Shown here piece after piece: positions 37,901 through 49,802 of a stretch of 64,000 nt of DNA. The position numbers and the translations under genes are program-made. The notes under the pieces were generated by a model. That model did not search any database, was not told the origin of the DNA, and worked only from the letters and a program-made list of their open reading frames with translations. Source of the stretch: Cucumis sativus (taxonomy: Eukaryota; Streptophyta; Magnoliopsida; Cucurbitales; Cucurbitaceae); contig NC_026659.2 in the NCBI RefSeq assembly GCF_000004075.3, positions 6,634,001 through 6,698,000 on the forward strand, in the 5' to 3' direction. How positions within the stretch are numbered: position 1 is the first letter of the stretch; the number at the start of each line of letters is the position of its first letter.

Positions 37901-38032
37901 TGCAGGGATGTTAATGGAATAGCAACAAAGAAGGATAAAGTGGTTGCTTTAGGAATGGTAATTCTGGCAGTAGGAACCAGTATTGTTGCCATTTCTATAA
38001 ACATAAACAATGCATTGGAAAACAAAAATTAA
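34987..38032 (+). CDS. AVT6: AVT6-type vacuolar amino-acid transporter, copy 2, 5 exons
   Basis: Exons: 34987-35344, 35541-35693, 35800-36003, 37146-37608, 37906-38032, giving 434 aa. Intron positions and phases are the same as in copy 1. Exons 1, 3 and 5 have identical lengths (358, 204, 127 bases) in both. The SGAVFNVSTSIIGAGIMSIP first-helix signature, YLLFGDSLMSDIL and FMGSTSAACLAFIFPGAI are conserved, supporting an active AAAP transporter with about eleven membrane spans. Exon 2 is shorter because copy 1 has a longer glycine-rich luminal or cytosolic loop (GNKGGGGGEE versus GNKEGGK). The 5' UTR has a CTT repeat. It arose with copy 1 by tandem duplication and has compact introns 1, 2 and 4. 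Confidence 0.93.
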
Positions 38033-41005
38033 AAATTATTTATTGTTTTCAAAATTCTATTCTACCTCTCTCTCAAAAGAAAAAAAAAAAAAGAAAAATG
38101 TTTTGGAATCTCCAATTATTTGTGTTTGGAGATGATGATTGGTTGTATATATAGTTTGAAAGCCCTCTTTTCTTTAATCCTTTTCTAAGTTCAATTTTGT
38201 ATATTTTGAAATTACTTTATAAATCATGGTTGGATTTCTCTAAAGTTTTTTTGTATTTGTTTGTTTGTTTATTATTGAGAAAATTAATAGCAACAATAGA
38301 TCCAAAAAAGCCTTCGCTCTACTTATTATGCAATGCAAATTTCTTTCAAAGTTCACTTGTCAAAGCCACATTTCTTAATTTTATTTTTAAAAGATGTGTG
38401 TTTTCTTTTACAATAGTTTCATCTTTCATGATAAATACTTGAATTCTTATGCAAAATCCAAAAACAAAACATAAATTTTAAAACGACTTTTTGGGACTTA
38501 GATTTTGATGACATTAGAGAAAAGAAAAGAAAGATAATTATGATAGGTAACATATTTAGAGCTAACAATTAAGACTATGTTTAAGTTATAAAAAATTGTG
38601 CAGATGTAATGGATGTTTATTAATAAACTAATATGTAAACTTCATTTTAGCCCTTTTTTTATGTTTTCATCAAGCAAATTTCATCCTAAAATTTTGGAAT
38701 TTCTCATATTTGTTTACCAATACATTGTCAAGCAAATAACATTGCAGTGAGCATGATAACGTCAATAGGATCAGTTATATCGTGAAAATAATATTCACAA
38801 AACTCCAAAAAATTGGACACTGTTATTATCGATACTATTGTAGATAAAACCATGAACCATCAGTTAAATGGTTAAAAAGCAATTTCACAGATACCAAGAA
38901 AAACTCCTAAAATTGGAATCTCCCCTGTTGTAGATAAAACCATCCTACCCTTTGTAGCACTCTCACTTAATTCGTTAAGAAAAAAGCTATTTTAAAGACT
39001 ATGGTGGTGGGTCTCATGTAGCTTTCAAAAGTAGTCCAATTGAGAGTCTTTTATACCCCAACTTAGATTACAATATTTGACTCAACATTTTAGGGTAGGA
39101 TCCACGTTTTATTATAATTACAAAATACTATTAAACAAATAACTAATGGAATCAAATAGAGCCTACTTGTTAAATTAAAATTGATGAATGACGTTGCCAC
39201 CTAAGTACACATGGCCCAAGTGGGTAGCAATATTTAAAAAGAAATATAAAAGTCGATAATAAATCTTATTATTAATAAACTCATATTAACGACATATTTT
39301 ACGCTAATAGATTTTGAAAGTTAAATCTAAATTTTATTATATTTGTGATTTTTTTTTTTTCACATACTAATTTGATTGCTATATTTGTAATTATTAAATA
39401 ATATATGTGAAAGTAAAGGAGATTAACTTTATGATTAAACTACCTAGATAGGTTGTCTTTTCTTTTAGAGAACAAATCCATGTTTTTTTACCGTATTAAA
39501 TTGAGAGGATGAATAAAATATTGATTGAACTATATGTTTAGTCTCTAAAGTTTTAAGTTTTATACTGTAAGTATCTAATAGATCCCTCAACTTTCAAATG
39601 TGTTGAATGATTTTATGAACTTTGAAAATGTACAATAGTTTCTTCGACTTTTAATAGACATGGGGCGTATTGAACTTTTTGTTTATTAGAAAACTAATTA
39701 GAGAATAATTATAAAATAGAGATTTATGTGTAATAGGGCCTCCACAAACTATCAATTTTGTTTCTACTATATATTATGAAAAAATATTTAACGTCGCTGA
39801 CTTATTAAACACAAGATTTAAAACCTAAACATTTAATCGACATAAATCATGTTTAAATTTAAAAAAATTTAAAAACTTAATAAACATAAAATTGAAAGGT
39901 TAAGGCTTAAGAACTTAACCGGTACTTTTAAAGTTATGAATCCTACTCGACACCATGTAAATATAAAATTGAGACTTTGATCCAAACTTTCAATTTTGTA
40001 TTTATTAGGCAGTATTGTTTCAAATTTAAGGACTTAATGAAGTTCATTAAACTGAAAGTGTAAAGACTCAACCATGTTGCACACAAAAATGAAAATAAAT
40101 AAATAAGTGAATATTTGTTCATCCCATTTGATAAGGTGGAGAAGTTTGGGAAATTCTCAAATTGACTCACCCTCTCATTTATACTTGATTCGTGTGGGGC
40201 TCTCTTACTAGTTCTCAATAGTATTGATGGTATATTGTGAACACTAAATAAACAAATTGTGGTGTAAATTAATAGGCCAAATCATTATTAATGGAATAAC
40301 AAGTCGTATCTACCACCAATCAACATAGAAAGAAACTATTTGAACAAACCTCTCGAACACGTAAAAGAATCGAAACGTCATTGTTCACCTATTCAAATCA
40401 TGGTTCAAACATCTTCAACTTGACATTTGAAGTCAGGTTATGTATAAAAACACATCCATGCAGTTTCGATCACCTATATTGGTGTTTTGATTACCTGCAA
40501 CCTACAATTTTGTAGTTTTTCTTTATTGAAGTGGAGTGAGAAGATGTATCCGATGTAAAAGTGGTCAAGAAGTGAGCAAAAAAAAACTAAGAGAGAACGT
40601 GAGAACAAGAGAGTAAGTATGATATTGAAATTTGACATAGAATCATGAGACTAAAGTGCAAGCCGGATAAGAAACGAATGGAGAGTAAAACGAAGAGAGC
40701 ACATGAGAACGAAAAGAACATGTACGCAAACAAAAGCAAAGATCCAAATTAGAAGTGTCAAATTTCTATTTTATTTTTCTTTCAAAAAGTCCTTTTTCAA
40801 CTTCCCCGTGTCCCTCCTCTCCTTTGCATGTCTCTAGTGGTTTCCATGTCCCTCAATCTATCTCTCACGCCCAAGCTGCCTTCGGCATATTACAATGTCA
40901 GGTAGCAGTACTGTCCCTCCTCACATCACCAGTAAGTGCCATTGTTCCCTCTCTCTCTCTCAGAAAACATAATAATAATAATAAAAGAAAGAAACTTCTT
41001 ACTTG
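38033..41005. other. Convergent intergenic region
   Basis: About 3 kb between AVT6 copy 2 (+) and the ARM-like gene (-). It is AT-rich, with no recognised transposon or gene. A CT microsatellite and an ATA run lie at about 40948-40984, just past the ARM stop codon. The 145-codon plus-strand frame at 40755-41192 overlaps the last ARM exon in antisense and is a shadow. Confidence 0.6.
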
Positions 41006-44000
41006 TCAAGATGAAACATCATATCTAAGATCTCTAAATCTCTTCATTAGGTTTGACTTGTACTCATTTACTTTCATATCTTCAGCCGAATCTGGAGTAG
41101 ATTTAATAACCAATATTGCCCCTGCTTTATGCAAAGCACCAGCAGCTTCATCTGAAACAGTAATGAAGCAGAAAATTAAATATGAAAAATGATTGTTTCA
41201 AAATGACTGTAAAACCACCTACATCTTCAAAGTTTATAGCATATAAGGAAGCTGTAAATCTTTTCTTTTTCTTTTTTTGGTAAAGATGAAGCTGAACTAG
41301 CGTACCAAAAATCTAGATTAGTTATTCATATTTATGCACTTGACTCCTAAGTTAATAAGACTGAAACTAAAGTTAAATTTTTTTTTATGAGAAACTAAAG
41401 TTTAAATAATAAATTAAAGTAATATATATGTAAATTAGAAATTTGACCTGAATGTGAGATGGCATGTAAAGCCTTCAAAGCTTCCTTACGTGTCCGGTCA
41501 TCTTTAGCAGCCCCAAGCATGTTTAACAGCTCTTGAGCGCCACCAATCTCCACTATTTTCATCCTTTTTTCATCTGTAATTGCAAAGAATGAAAACTATA
41601 AACACTCAACCGGCTTTCCCTGTCTATAAGAGCAGTTGAGATTCTTAAAGTTACCAATAAAAGTGCAATCAGACTTCAGTTAAAACTTAAGACAAACTGT
41701 CTTAACTGTAATTGTGTTGGAATTCTTTCCTTTTTTCTAGATATTTTCCTTGTTAAGAATCCTAGAATAATTATGGAAAATTTATGGGAATGTTTTCCTT
41801 ATTTTCCTAAACTTTTTCCTTTTTTATTCCATTGTATAATCTATTTATTCTCCCTTGTACCTATTGTTTTATTCATTAGCAAATAACAACAAAAAATAAT
41901 CGTGGTTTTTCTCCCGGTACTTAGGTTTCCACATAAATTGGTGTGTGCTCGTTGTCTTTCATTTCAATATGGTATCAGAGCAGGTGGTCCAAGGAGGTCC
42001 TGTGTTCAAGCCCATGCATTGTCGTTTCCTCCTCAATTAAAATCAATTTCCACTTGTTGGGCCTTTCAAATATTTCAAACCCAAAAGTGAGGTAAAATTG
42101 ATTCCACTTGTTGGGCCTTTCAAATATTTCAAGCCCACAAGTGAGGAGGAGTGTTGGTGATATACAATTAAATTTGTCTTTAACTACTAGCTTAAGCTTT
42201 TAGATGAACTGGTGGTTTAATAAATTATTTTCTCGTTAGGATTCTCACTTGCCAAATTTTGATCAAATGCCCCAGAAAAAAGGTTGAAAAAGTTTTATTA
42301 GAACTTACTGAGCAAAAGCTACAAAATGTATTTCAGTTAAAGGTCAATTTTGTAGGTAGAAAGAGTGCGATTCTATGATCCCTTCTTGAAAGATGCTTCC
42401 TTTATTTTCCAATACAGTATTTTACCTTACTCGAATTTTGCAGTACAAAAGAGTTTCATCTTTAATTTGAAGCTCGTTGTAGCTGCCATTATGAGTACTT
42501 ATGCTGATACCAAGCTTACTGAATCTCAATAAAAAAAAGTGTCCTGAAACTATTTTTATATAGAATCCTGGGGAGAAAAATGGGATGGGTTAACAAGATC
42601 TACGGCAGAAAGAGCAGGCATCATATCGTTGACCCCAGGAAAAGTTCCAATGACGTATAAAAGTGTGAGATAAGTTTAACAATCAAAATAGTTTCAAAAG
42701 CAATAACCAATTCAGGAGAATAAAATGTGAGGAGGTAGGTAGAAGTACCATCAATTGAAAAGCGAGCCAATCTAGACGCTCCCATCCTCTTGAACAATGG
42801 ATCCTTGACTCGCAAGAGCGACACAGATTGCTGTAACAAGTTATCCCCTGTAAGAACCAATTTAACTCAAGATAACACCATGAAAGGTTTGAAAACCAGA
42901 AACGTTTCATAGTTAAAGAAAACAAAAGACAACTTAGAGACAATTTCTTACCCATGTATGGAAAAATCTGGTAACCCAGAAATGTCGCAGTCCCGGCAAA
43001 GATAAGTTTTAACAACCATCCTACTTTTCTTTCAGCCTCCTTCTCAATCTCTGAAATTAACTCAATCTCAGTCACGCAATAAAAAACAATGACAATAAGC
43101 TTGATACTCATCTAGGTACTTTGCATAGCAAATATTATTTTTAGATTGAAGAGTAACTAATATCCCCATATCATTATTAATAAATTACCAGAACTCTAAA
43201 AAGAAGAAAAGCCACACTGTAATGGCAGCCAATTGAGCTTTTATGTCATTTTGAATCCTATTACTTCTAAAAGCCTAAGTTGAGTTTGTGAGTTGGTTAT
43301 TGTCCTATTCCCCTTCCCACTCAGTTACTGATGAATATTATATGTGTGTGAGTTCAGGGTTGCAAGAGTTCTCCCCAGGCCTATATATGGTTGTTTTCAT
43401 TCTTTCAAATATATATACAAGTAAAGGGTTTCTTTTGCCTATAATCTGTGTGATTCTTCTCCTCTTCTCTAAATGTTGTTTGGTTACTATTAGAGTTGTA
43501 TTAACTTTGGCTATTTCACACAGTTCGTCTTTTAGAGAAATTGGTGTTAATGATGAATTTTTACAGTCTCTTCACTGAATTTCTCTTGATGTAACAACCA
43601 GTAGCTTCTCAATAACCACTCCTCTGAGGTGTAACTTGCGCAAAACTGTTTATGGCTTAAAACAGGTGCCGAGAGCATGGTATGACAAGTTAAGTTGTTT
43701 TCTGCATTATTTGGGTTTTAAAACATCTAAGGCAAACGCTTCATTGGGTAGGCATTACTCCTTGCATCTACTGCAATATTCTCATGTATGTGGATGATAT
43801 AATTATCATGGAAAATTCAATAAGTATATTGACCAGATAATTCAGCACTTGAATACTGCGCTTTATCTTAACAAAACAACAAGTGTAAGCATATGAAATG
43901 AAAATAAGACTACAAGCCTACTGTTCCCCAACATTTGGTAGTTGGAAACAAGTATAATATCCTCCATATCAAATTATCATGAATCAGAGAAAAACAAATG

Positions 44001-44515
44001 GACATTACAGATCAACCAGTATTGCTAGTATAGTATACAAACATCGCTGAAAAGTAAAATGTCAAAAATTATCAACAATAGAAATATGAATAGTAACAAT
44101 ACGATTCATAACTTAAGCAACAAATCTAAAATACTTAATTATGTCATCATCCCTACTTGGGTGATATTTCTATCTACGCTGAGGGCTTGAAACTCCTAGT
44201 CCGAATATAAGGAACCCTTAAATCCTATTTTAAGTGCATCATGTAATTAACCAAACAATCCATTTCTTCAGATAACAGTATTTCAAAGAAAATGAAATGA
44301 AGACAAGAAGAATTACAATTACCTCTTTCGTCGTAAGCTGAAAAAGTGCGAAATTGCAGGGTTCGCACAGGTTCCCTTCTGCACAGATGCTGAAACTAAT
44401 TGAAGTAAGGGGAATAACCATGAACGAAAATTCTCAAAAAAAAAAAAAAAGAAGAGGAAATTGGAGAGAGAGAGGAGAATTTTACAGTAGTTAGCTTTGA
44501 TGCGATTATGCGCAT
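41006..44515 (-). CDS. Small ARM-repeat-like protein, probably mitochondrial, 6 exons
   Basis: Exons on the minus strand: 44515-44486, 44395-44323, 43050-42952, 42847-42749, 41573-41448, 41151-41006, giving 190 aa with all GT-AG junctions. The N-terminus MRIIASKLTTFQHLCRREPV is rich in Arg with no acids, like a mitochondrial presequence. One hydrophobic segment follows (about 45-64, WLLKLIFAGTATFLGYQIFP). The C-terminal half has ARM-like helices with VEIGGAQELLNMLGAAKD and RKEALKALHAISHSDEAAGA. Size, layout and neighbourhood fit the Arabidopsis ARM superfamily protein beside AVT6C (At3g56210, from memory); its function is not known to me. An upstream ATG at 44558 is in another frame that does not splice through. 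Introns 2 and 4 host retroelement pieces. Confidence 0.85.
41714..42240 (+). mobile_element. LTR / TRIM-like retroelement in ARM gene intron 4
   Basis: A TGTTGGAATTC start leads through about 250 bases to TATGGTATCAGAGCAGG, a plant primer-binding site complementary to initiator tRNA-Met (TGGTATCAGAGC at 41971). After it comes a 55-base unit present twice (CCACTTGTTGGGCCTTTCAA at about 42050 and 42106). Then comes GAGTGTTGGTGATATACAAT, the start of a second, different LTR-like stretch. It lies inside an intron, opposite in sense to the host gene. There is no coding capacity. Confidence 0.65.
43600..43870 (+). pseudogene. Copia reverse transcriptase fragment in ARM gene intron 2
   Basis: Reads KLRKTVYGLKQVPRAWYDKL, then a short gap, then LMYVDDIIIM in a shifted frame. 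These are the conserved YGLKQAPRAW and YVDD blocks of Ty1/copia reverse transcriptase. It is truncated at both sides and opposite in sense to the host gene. Confidence 0.8.
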
Positions 44516-45834
44516 GGTGAAGAAGAAAGAATCGGCCACCGGCTCCGGCCTTCACCACTGTGGTCTGAGTCCGTTGAGAATTGCGACTCGCGCTGTCACT
44601 ATTACGGATTTATGGCTTTGAGGTTTGGGCCAACCATGAAATCAAACGTGGGCGGACACGGTTCGGTTCGGTTCGGTTGGACCCATGAAACCGAACTGAA
44701 ATGTTGTTTCTGTTTGTTGAAGAAGGTGCACCCATGAAATCAAACAAGGGTGAAGACAATGTTGTTTTTGAGCTGCAATAGCTGTTGGTATCTAACGTAT
44801 TTATAACATCAATAGAATAAGAATATAATTGACGTGAAATCAATATTTATACAAGATCAAGTCTTTTTCTTCTTTCACATTTTAACATATCTATCCAGAA
44901 ATTTTCAAAGTTGTCGCTAAAGAATATATTTTGAAAACATTTCCTTGGGTAAGCAATTATCATTCAAGTATTTATCTTATTCTTCTCATAATAGTATTCT
45001 CATGATAGTATTCTTTATGAATGTTGAACGGTTTACGAAGTCATGGTTAAAATTATGCATATATATACATTAGTTTATTAAAACCATTCTTTGAATAAAA
45101 AACACATGCCCGCAAACTTGGTTTAATGTATTTATCTTTTAGGCATAGTTTGTGAATGTTTAAGCTAGTGTAACTTCTTGCAAAGTGTTAGGAAAGATTA
45201 TGGAAGAAACAAATCAATTTTTTTAAACACCAACTAAATTTGTTTAAGTTACTATATTTGCCTCAAATGCACTATTAAAATATAAAATCATTTTTTCGAG
45301 TGTATTAATATTTTAACCATCATATACAATTAGAAAACTTGTTTTCTTAACAAAAGGTTCAGGATCCACTAAACGTAAAACTAATAAGTAAAGAAAACAT
45401 ATTAGACAAAGTTGGGGTGGTCACCAAACTTATGACTCAAGTTACAATTTTAGTGGGCTATTTTCTGTCTGAGCGGGAGAGAGAAAGAGACAAGAAGAGG
45501 CATTCTGAAAGGAAATAGCAATTCAAAATTGAATGACAGATGAGCCATAAATCAACTTACATCTATCTGATAGTACTTGCCTAAATTGTGAACCAAATCG
45601 GCAAATCCCTCACTACTTCATTTAGGGACTAAAACCATAAATATAAAAGGAAATAGAAACAAGAGAAGCTGCTTTACTACAAAAGAAGAAAAAAAACATC
45701 TCAAAGACTTTCCATGATAATACATGTGTTAGTTCAATCTTGTTGCTTTAAACTATAACTATCACCGCTAATCTCATCGGATTCGTTGCCGTATAGTGCC
45801 TCAAGTTCAACAACAAAACAAATCAGATCAGATC
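44516..45834. other. Intergenic region between ARM-like gene and NOP53
   Basis: This holds the ARM gene promoter (just above 44515) and the NOP53 3' end. At 44632-44740 a GGTTCGGTTCGGTTCGGTT microsatellite-like run is flanked by two CCATGAAATCAAAC copies. The rest is AT-rich with no gene. Confidence 0.6.
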
Positions 45835-48800
45835 CTATTTCCTGTTAAACCAATGGGAAAAAAGAAGTGCAACTTTGTAAGTAAGTTGTGCTTGAAGCCT
45901 TCGTATAAATGGAGTGAATTGTTAAAAGAAAAATAATAACGAACCTTCTGCTCTTGGCAGTAGGGGCAATTATTCCTCGTTTCTCTAAGCTCTTATACCT
46001 GTCCCTCACAAGGGTGCAGCAGCCCTATATATTTGTACAACAAAACAAACCATAATATTCTTTTAGCTCTCACCTATATTTCAGAAACAATTTTGATAGA
46101 AAAGAGTATTCAGAATAGATGAATGTAAAAATTAAATGAATGCACCTTCAGCTTACGAAGCGACCCAGTTATTTCCTCTGATAGTAGAACTTGAACCGGA
46201 GCAGGCTCAAACCTGAAAGTAACACCGAGCGAATCAACACAAATTTTCCTGTCCTAATATTGTTCTAGCATGAATCAGTTCAGTTACTTCTTAAGAGCCG
46301 GTGTGTTATGGTTTCTGGTTTCCTGTTTCTAGAATTTTAGAAATAGAAGAATTGGGTAACTTTTTCCTGTTTTTGATCTCAAATTTTTAGGAAAAAATCC
46401 AAAATTATATACAAATTATGGAAACAATAAATCATGTATTTTGTCTCAGTTACCAATTTTTTTCAAACCATAGATAAAAGTCACTTATCATTTCTGCGTC
46501 TAAAATGCACAATAAACTTCTAGAAATAAATATAAACCTAAATTTATTTATTTTGAAGTTACAATTTAATTGAACAATCAATAGAATTGTGAACGCATAT
46601 CAAATATGTTTCAGATTTTTTTAGAAAAAAGAAAAACAAACTTAAATAGCTCTTTCTTATAACAAGGAAACAAGAAACAATAAATAAAAAACAGAAAGAA
46701 CTACTTAAAAAGTAATAGTGACATGAATTATATCAAATTATCAATATAGTACTACATACTTGTGCTTCCCCAAGCGAGGTGGGCATGACTTTAATTTCTC
46801 CTGTTTGGCTATTGTTCGTCGGATACGTCTATTGTCTCTCTCCTCGTCCTCTTTGGCTATTTCTTGAATGATATCTGGCAAGCTAAATCCCCAAGAGCAA
46901 AAGCTCAGTTACATAGAACGTTTGACTCTCTCTCAGCACCCGTCAACTTGTGGATGTTTCATAACCATGGAAGAGCAAAGATACTAATTTACCTGTCAAT
47001 CTCTTTAGAAACTCCTTCCACCTTCTTTGCTTCGGCTTCCTTTCTGACCTTTTCTTTATGCCTAGCTCTCTTATTCAACTCAACTCGAGTTACCCTTCTC
47101 ATCTTCAAAGGCCTGAGTAACAAGCTTAATTTATTTAAATAATACCAACTCCAAATTCACGTTAAAGAACAATTATCATTGACAGCACAAAACCATATAT
47201 ACATAAACGTAGGAAGTCCAGAGGTCCAAAACCAACCTTGACAGGAAATAGAATTGATATCTGTTTTCAAAGAAAACGACCAAGGTTCACAATGATCTCT
47301 ACTTTACCCAAACCCAACGGCTCCAGTAACCTTCCTATTTTTTTAAAATACTAGAATGTCAATGAATAGACATCTTGAAACATTTAACTTTCACTCTCAC
47401 AGAAACACGCAAGTTAGAGAGATGAACCATATACAACATACAATCCAAATGCGGAAGCAATATCCGTTCAATCCCAATCCTAATGAAAAGCATAAGGTTT
47501 TAAGTTCTGATAAACCAACACATTGAATCAATAGTGTATACTCAAATAGAGAGAATTATGCAAAAGAGAGCCAAAATAATTGGTCCAAGCTTCATGGAAA
47601 AATCTGCAATCTTTAAATTAGTTTAGATCCCACCTTTTTTCTAATTCATTATCTTCATCCTGATCCATTTCATCCAAATTGGTTTCATCATCAGTGTTGA
47701 TATCAGCATCCAAGAACAACATCTACAAAACAGGAATTGGAGATAATCTCTTAAATCAAGAAAAGTACCTAAAAGGAAGAAAAAGATTTTATGCATTGGG
47801 ATAAGTATCCCTGTAGAATTCAAAGTTTATGGGTCAATTTACTCACATCTTCTTCACTAATAACTTCTCCTGGGACTGTTAAAGGAACTGGCGCAGGTGC
47901 CAGCTCTTTACGATAAACTTTCTGCATTTCTTGTGCAACAGCTTGGGCAAGTACATCCTGAGTCATGAAACAGTAAATTTAGTAAAAAACAGATATGATA
48001 AAGAGTTTGAAGGGGAAAAGCACAATTTTGACGATCTATTATCAAAACATTACTCAACAACATTGTTTAATTTCTTCAAGAAACAATGCTTGAAATTGTT
48101 ACATCTAACCTGATGACTCTCATGAGATGGATTGAACGAACATCCTGGGGGCTCAACTTCTACCGCTGGAATAATGGATGGCTTTGATTTCTGTCCAAGA
48201 TTGCATCAACAATTACTTTGTTACATTCCTGCAAACAAATTCATATGTTTTCCCTTTTTTCTTATAATTCTTCTTTCCAAACATTCTCTTTTCTTCTTGG
48301 TGTAAACTACCAAAGGGATTTTTGTATGAATAGCATTATACCCCTCAACTAGAGGGAAAAGCTATTATTTATAAGGAAGATTTAATATAAGGAAGTTAGT
48401 TACTACGTATCTAACTAAACAATCTTTAACTACAGCAACTAACAATACAGCTTACTATAGCTTTATTTACAGCTTCGTTTGCACCACTTCTTATCCCCCA
48501 TTTTCACATTAGGACATGAGTATAATATTTTTATAAATTGATATTACTACATTTGAGACCAATGACCTCTAACTTATAACAAGAAATATACAATAAAATA
48601 TAAAACTTATTATTGATTAACCAGATAAAGCAGTATACCTTACTGGTTTTTTTGCTTCTAACCTCACCTGCAGTGCACCAAAAAAAAGTAGCGCAATGTT
48701 TGATTACTTCATTTTTTTTCACTAAAAATGGTTAAGAACAAAAGTGAAATGCACATCACAAGAGTAATGAGAGGAAAAGAAAAAAACCTTCATCACCCCA

Positions 48801-49802
48801 CAGATCAAGCATGCCAACCTTGGGATCCTCTTGAAAGATATCTTTAACTGAGGAAGCCTCTTTCGGTTTTTTCTTGGATTTCTTATTTACTGAAGAAGGC
48901 ACAGCTTGGACAAACGGGTTCTTGGTCAATACGCTGTCACAATAAAGGACTTTGTCCCGTTTCTTTTCTATTTTCCGCTTCACTGAAAGATCTATAAAGA
49001 AGAACAAAGAAATAAAAATAATTAGTGCAAACAATGACAATAATACAATTATAAAAATTCAATGTTCTGTTTAAGGAAATTAGCTTATACTCTTAAGGAA
49101 ACAAATATACGTTTAATCTAGGCTCAAGGAGTTCCCAAGTCAAGGCAACAACAAATACATTAGAACCTCTGCCTATGTTTATCATAAAACCTCAATGAGG
49201 GAGGATACCATCCAATCATCAGTTATTGTATCAGAAGGAAAGGAGATAGAGACTGTTCTTTAAAATCCCACGTGCAAATCAAAATAGTATTTAGCATTTC
49301 TAAAACAATGTAATTATTCATGCCCAAATATATGTCGCTTAATTTCAGTTGCGCAATCAAAGTTTAAAAATCTCACTTATAAGTATTCTTTTATAACATC
49401 TGGGTGAAAATAAGATTGAACTTCAATTCAGTTCAGCGTCAAACAAAAGTTCAGAGACCTTTTAATCACTTTTGTGGATACTTTTAAGTAAAAGTACGCA
49501 AAACCCAACAGAAGCAAAGCAAAAAAGAAGGAGAAAAAACATAAAAATCGAGTAAGAAAGCAAAACCCAAGAGAAAAAAATCAGGCATCTCATGGTAATG
49601 GAGTGTGTATGTGTGCGAGGAAGCAAGCAGTACCTTGAGACTTGTCGACGACGAAAAGAGAATCGCTGGGAAGGGCAGAAAGAGAGCCACCGGAGAGAGC
49701 ATCCTTAGTGGATTTCTCGAAGAAATCTTCAATTTCAGCAGTGCTTATGTTAGCTCTCCATGCCTTCTTCCCCTTCCTTGATCCCTTTGATTTCTTCCCC
49801 AT
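45835..49802 (-). CDS. NOP53: NOP53 / SMO4 60S ribosome-biogenesis factor, 11 coding exons
   Basis: Exons on the minus strand: 49802-49634, 48991-48788, 48667-48639, 48190-48110, 47957-47847, 47722-47634, 47112-46993, 46882-46760, 46212-46146, 46024-45945, 45841-45835, giving 359 aa. The start MGKKSKGSRKGKKAWRANIS, the VKRKIEKKR block, the MQKVYRKELAPAPVP block, an acidic stretch, RVTRVELNKRARHKE and the late LRKLK...DRYKSLEKRG block match the NOP53 (GLTSCR2) family in order. Residues 49-53 (LFVVD) match the LFxφD arch-interacting motif by which NOP53 recruits the exosome helicase MTR4 to 27S/5.8S pre-rRNA. Exon 3 is only 29 bases and the last coding exon 7 bases. The protein is shorter than the roughly 440-aa Arabidopsis SMO4, so the C-terminal model is less sure. 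An ATG at 49814 would add four residues. Confidence 0.88.

Noticed and set aside
40755..41192. 145-codon plus-strand ORF
   Set aside because: It overlaps the last ARM exon in antisense and the CT/ATA microsatellites, and has no family resemblance. A shadow frame.
44319..44558. Upstream ATG at 44558 as the ARM gene start
   Set aside because: Its frame does not splice in phase with exons 2-6. Only the ATG at 44515 keeps all six exons open.
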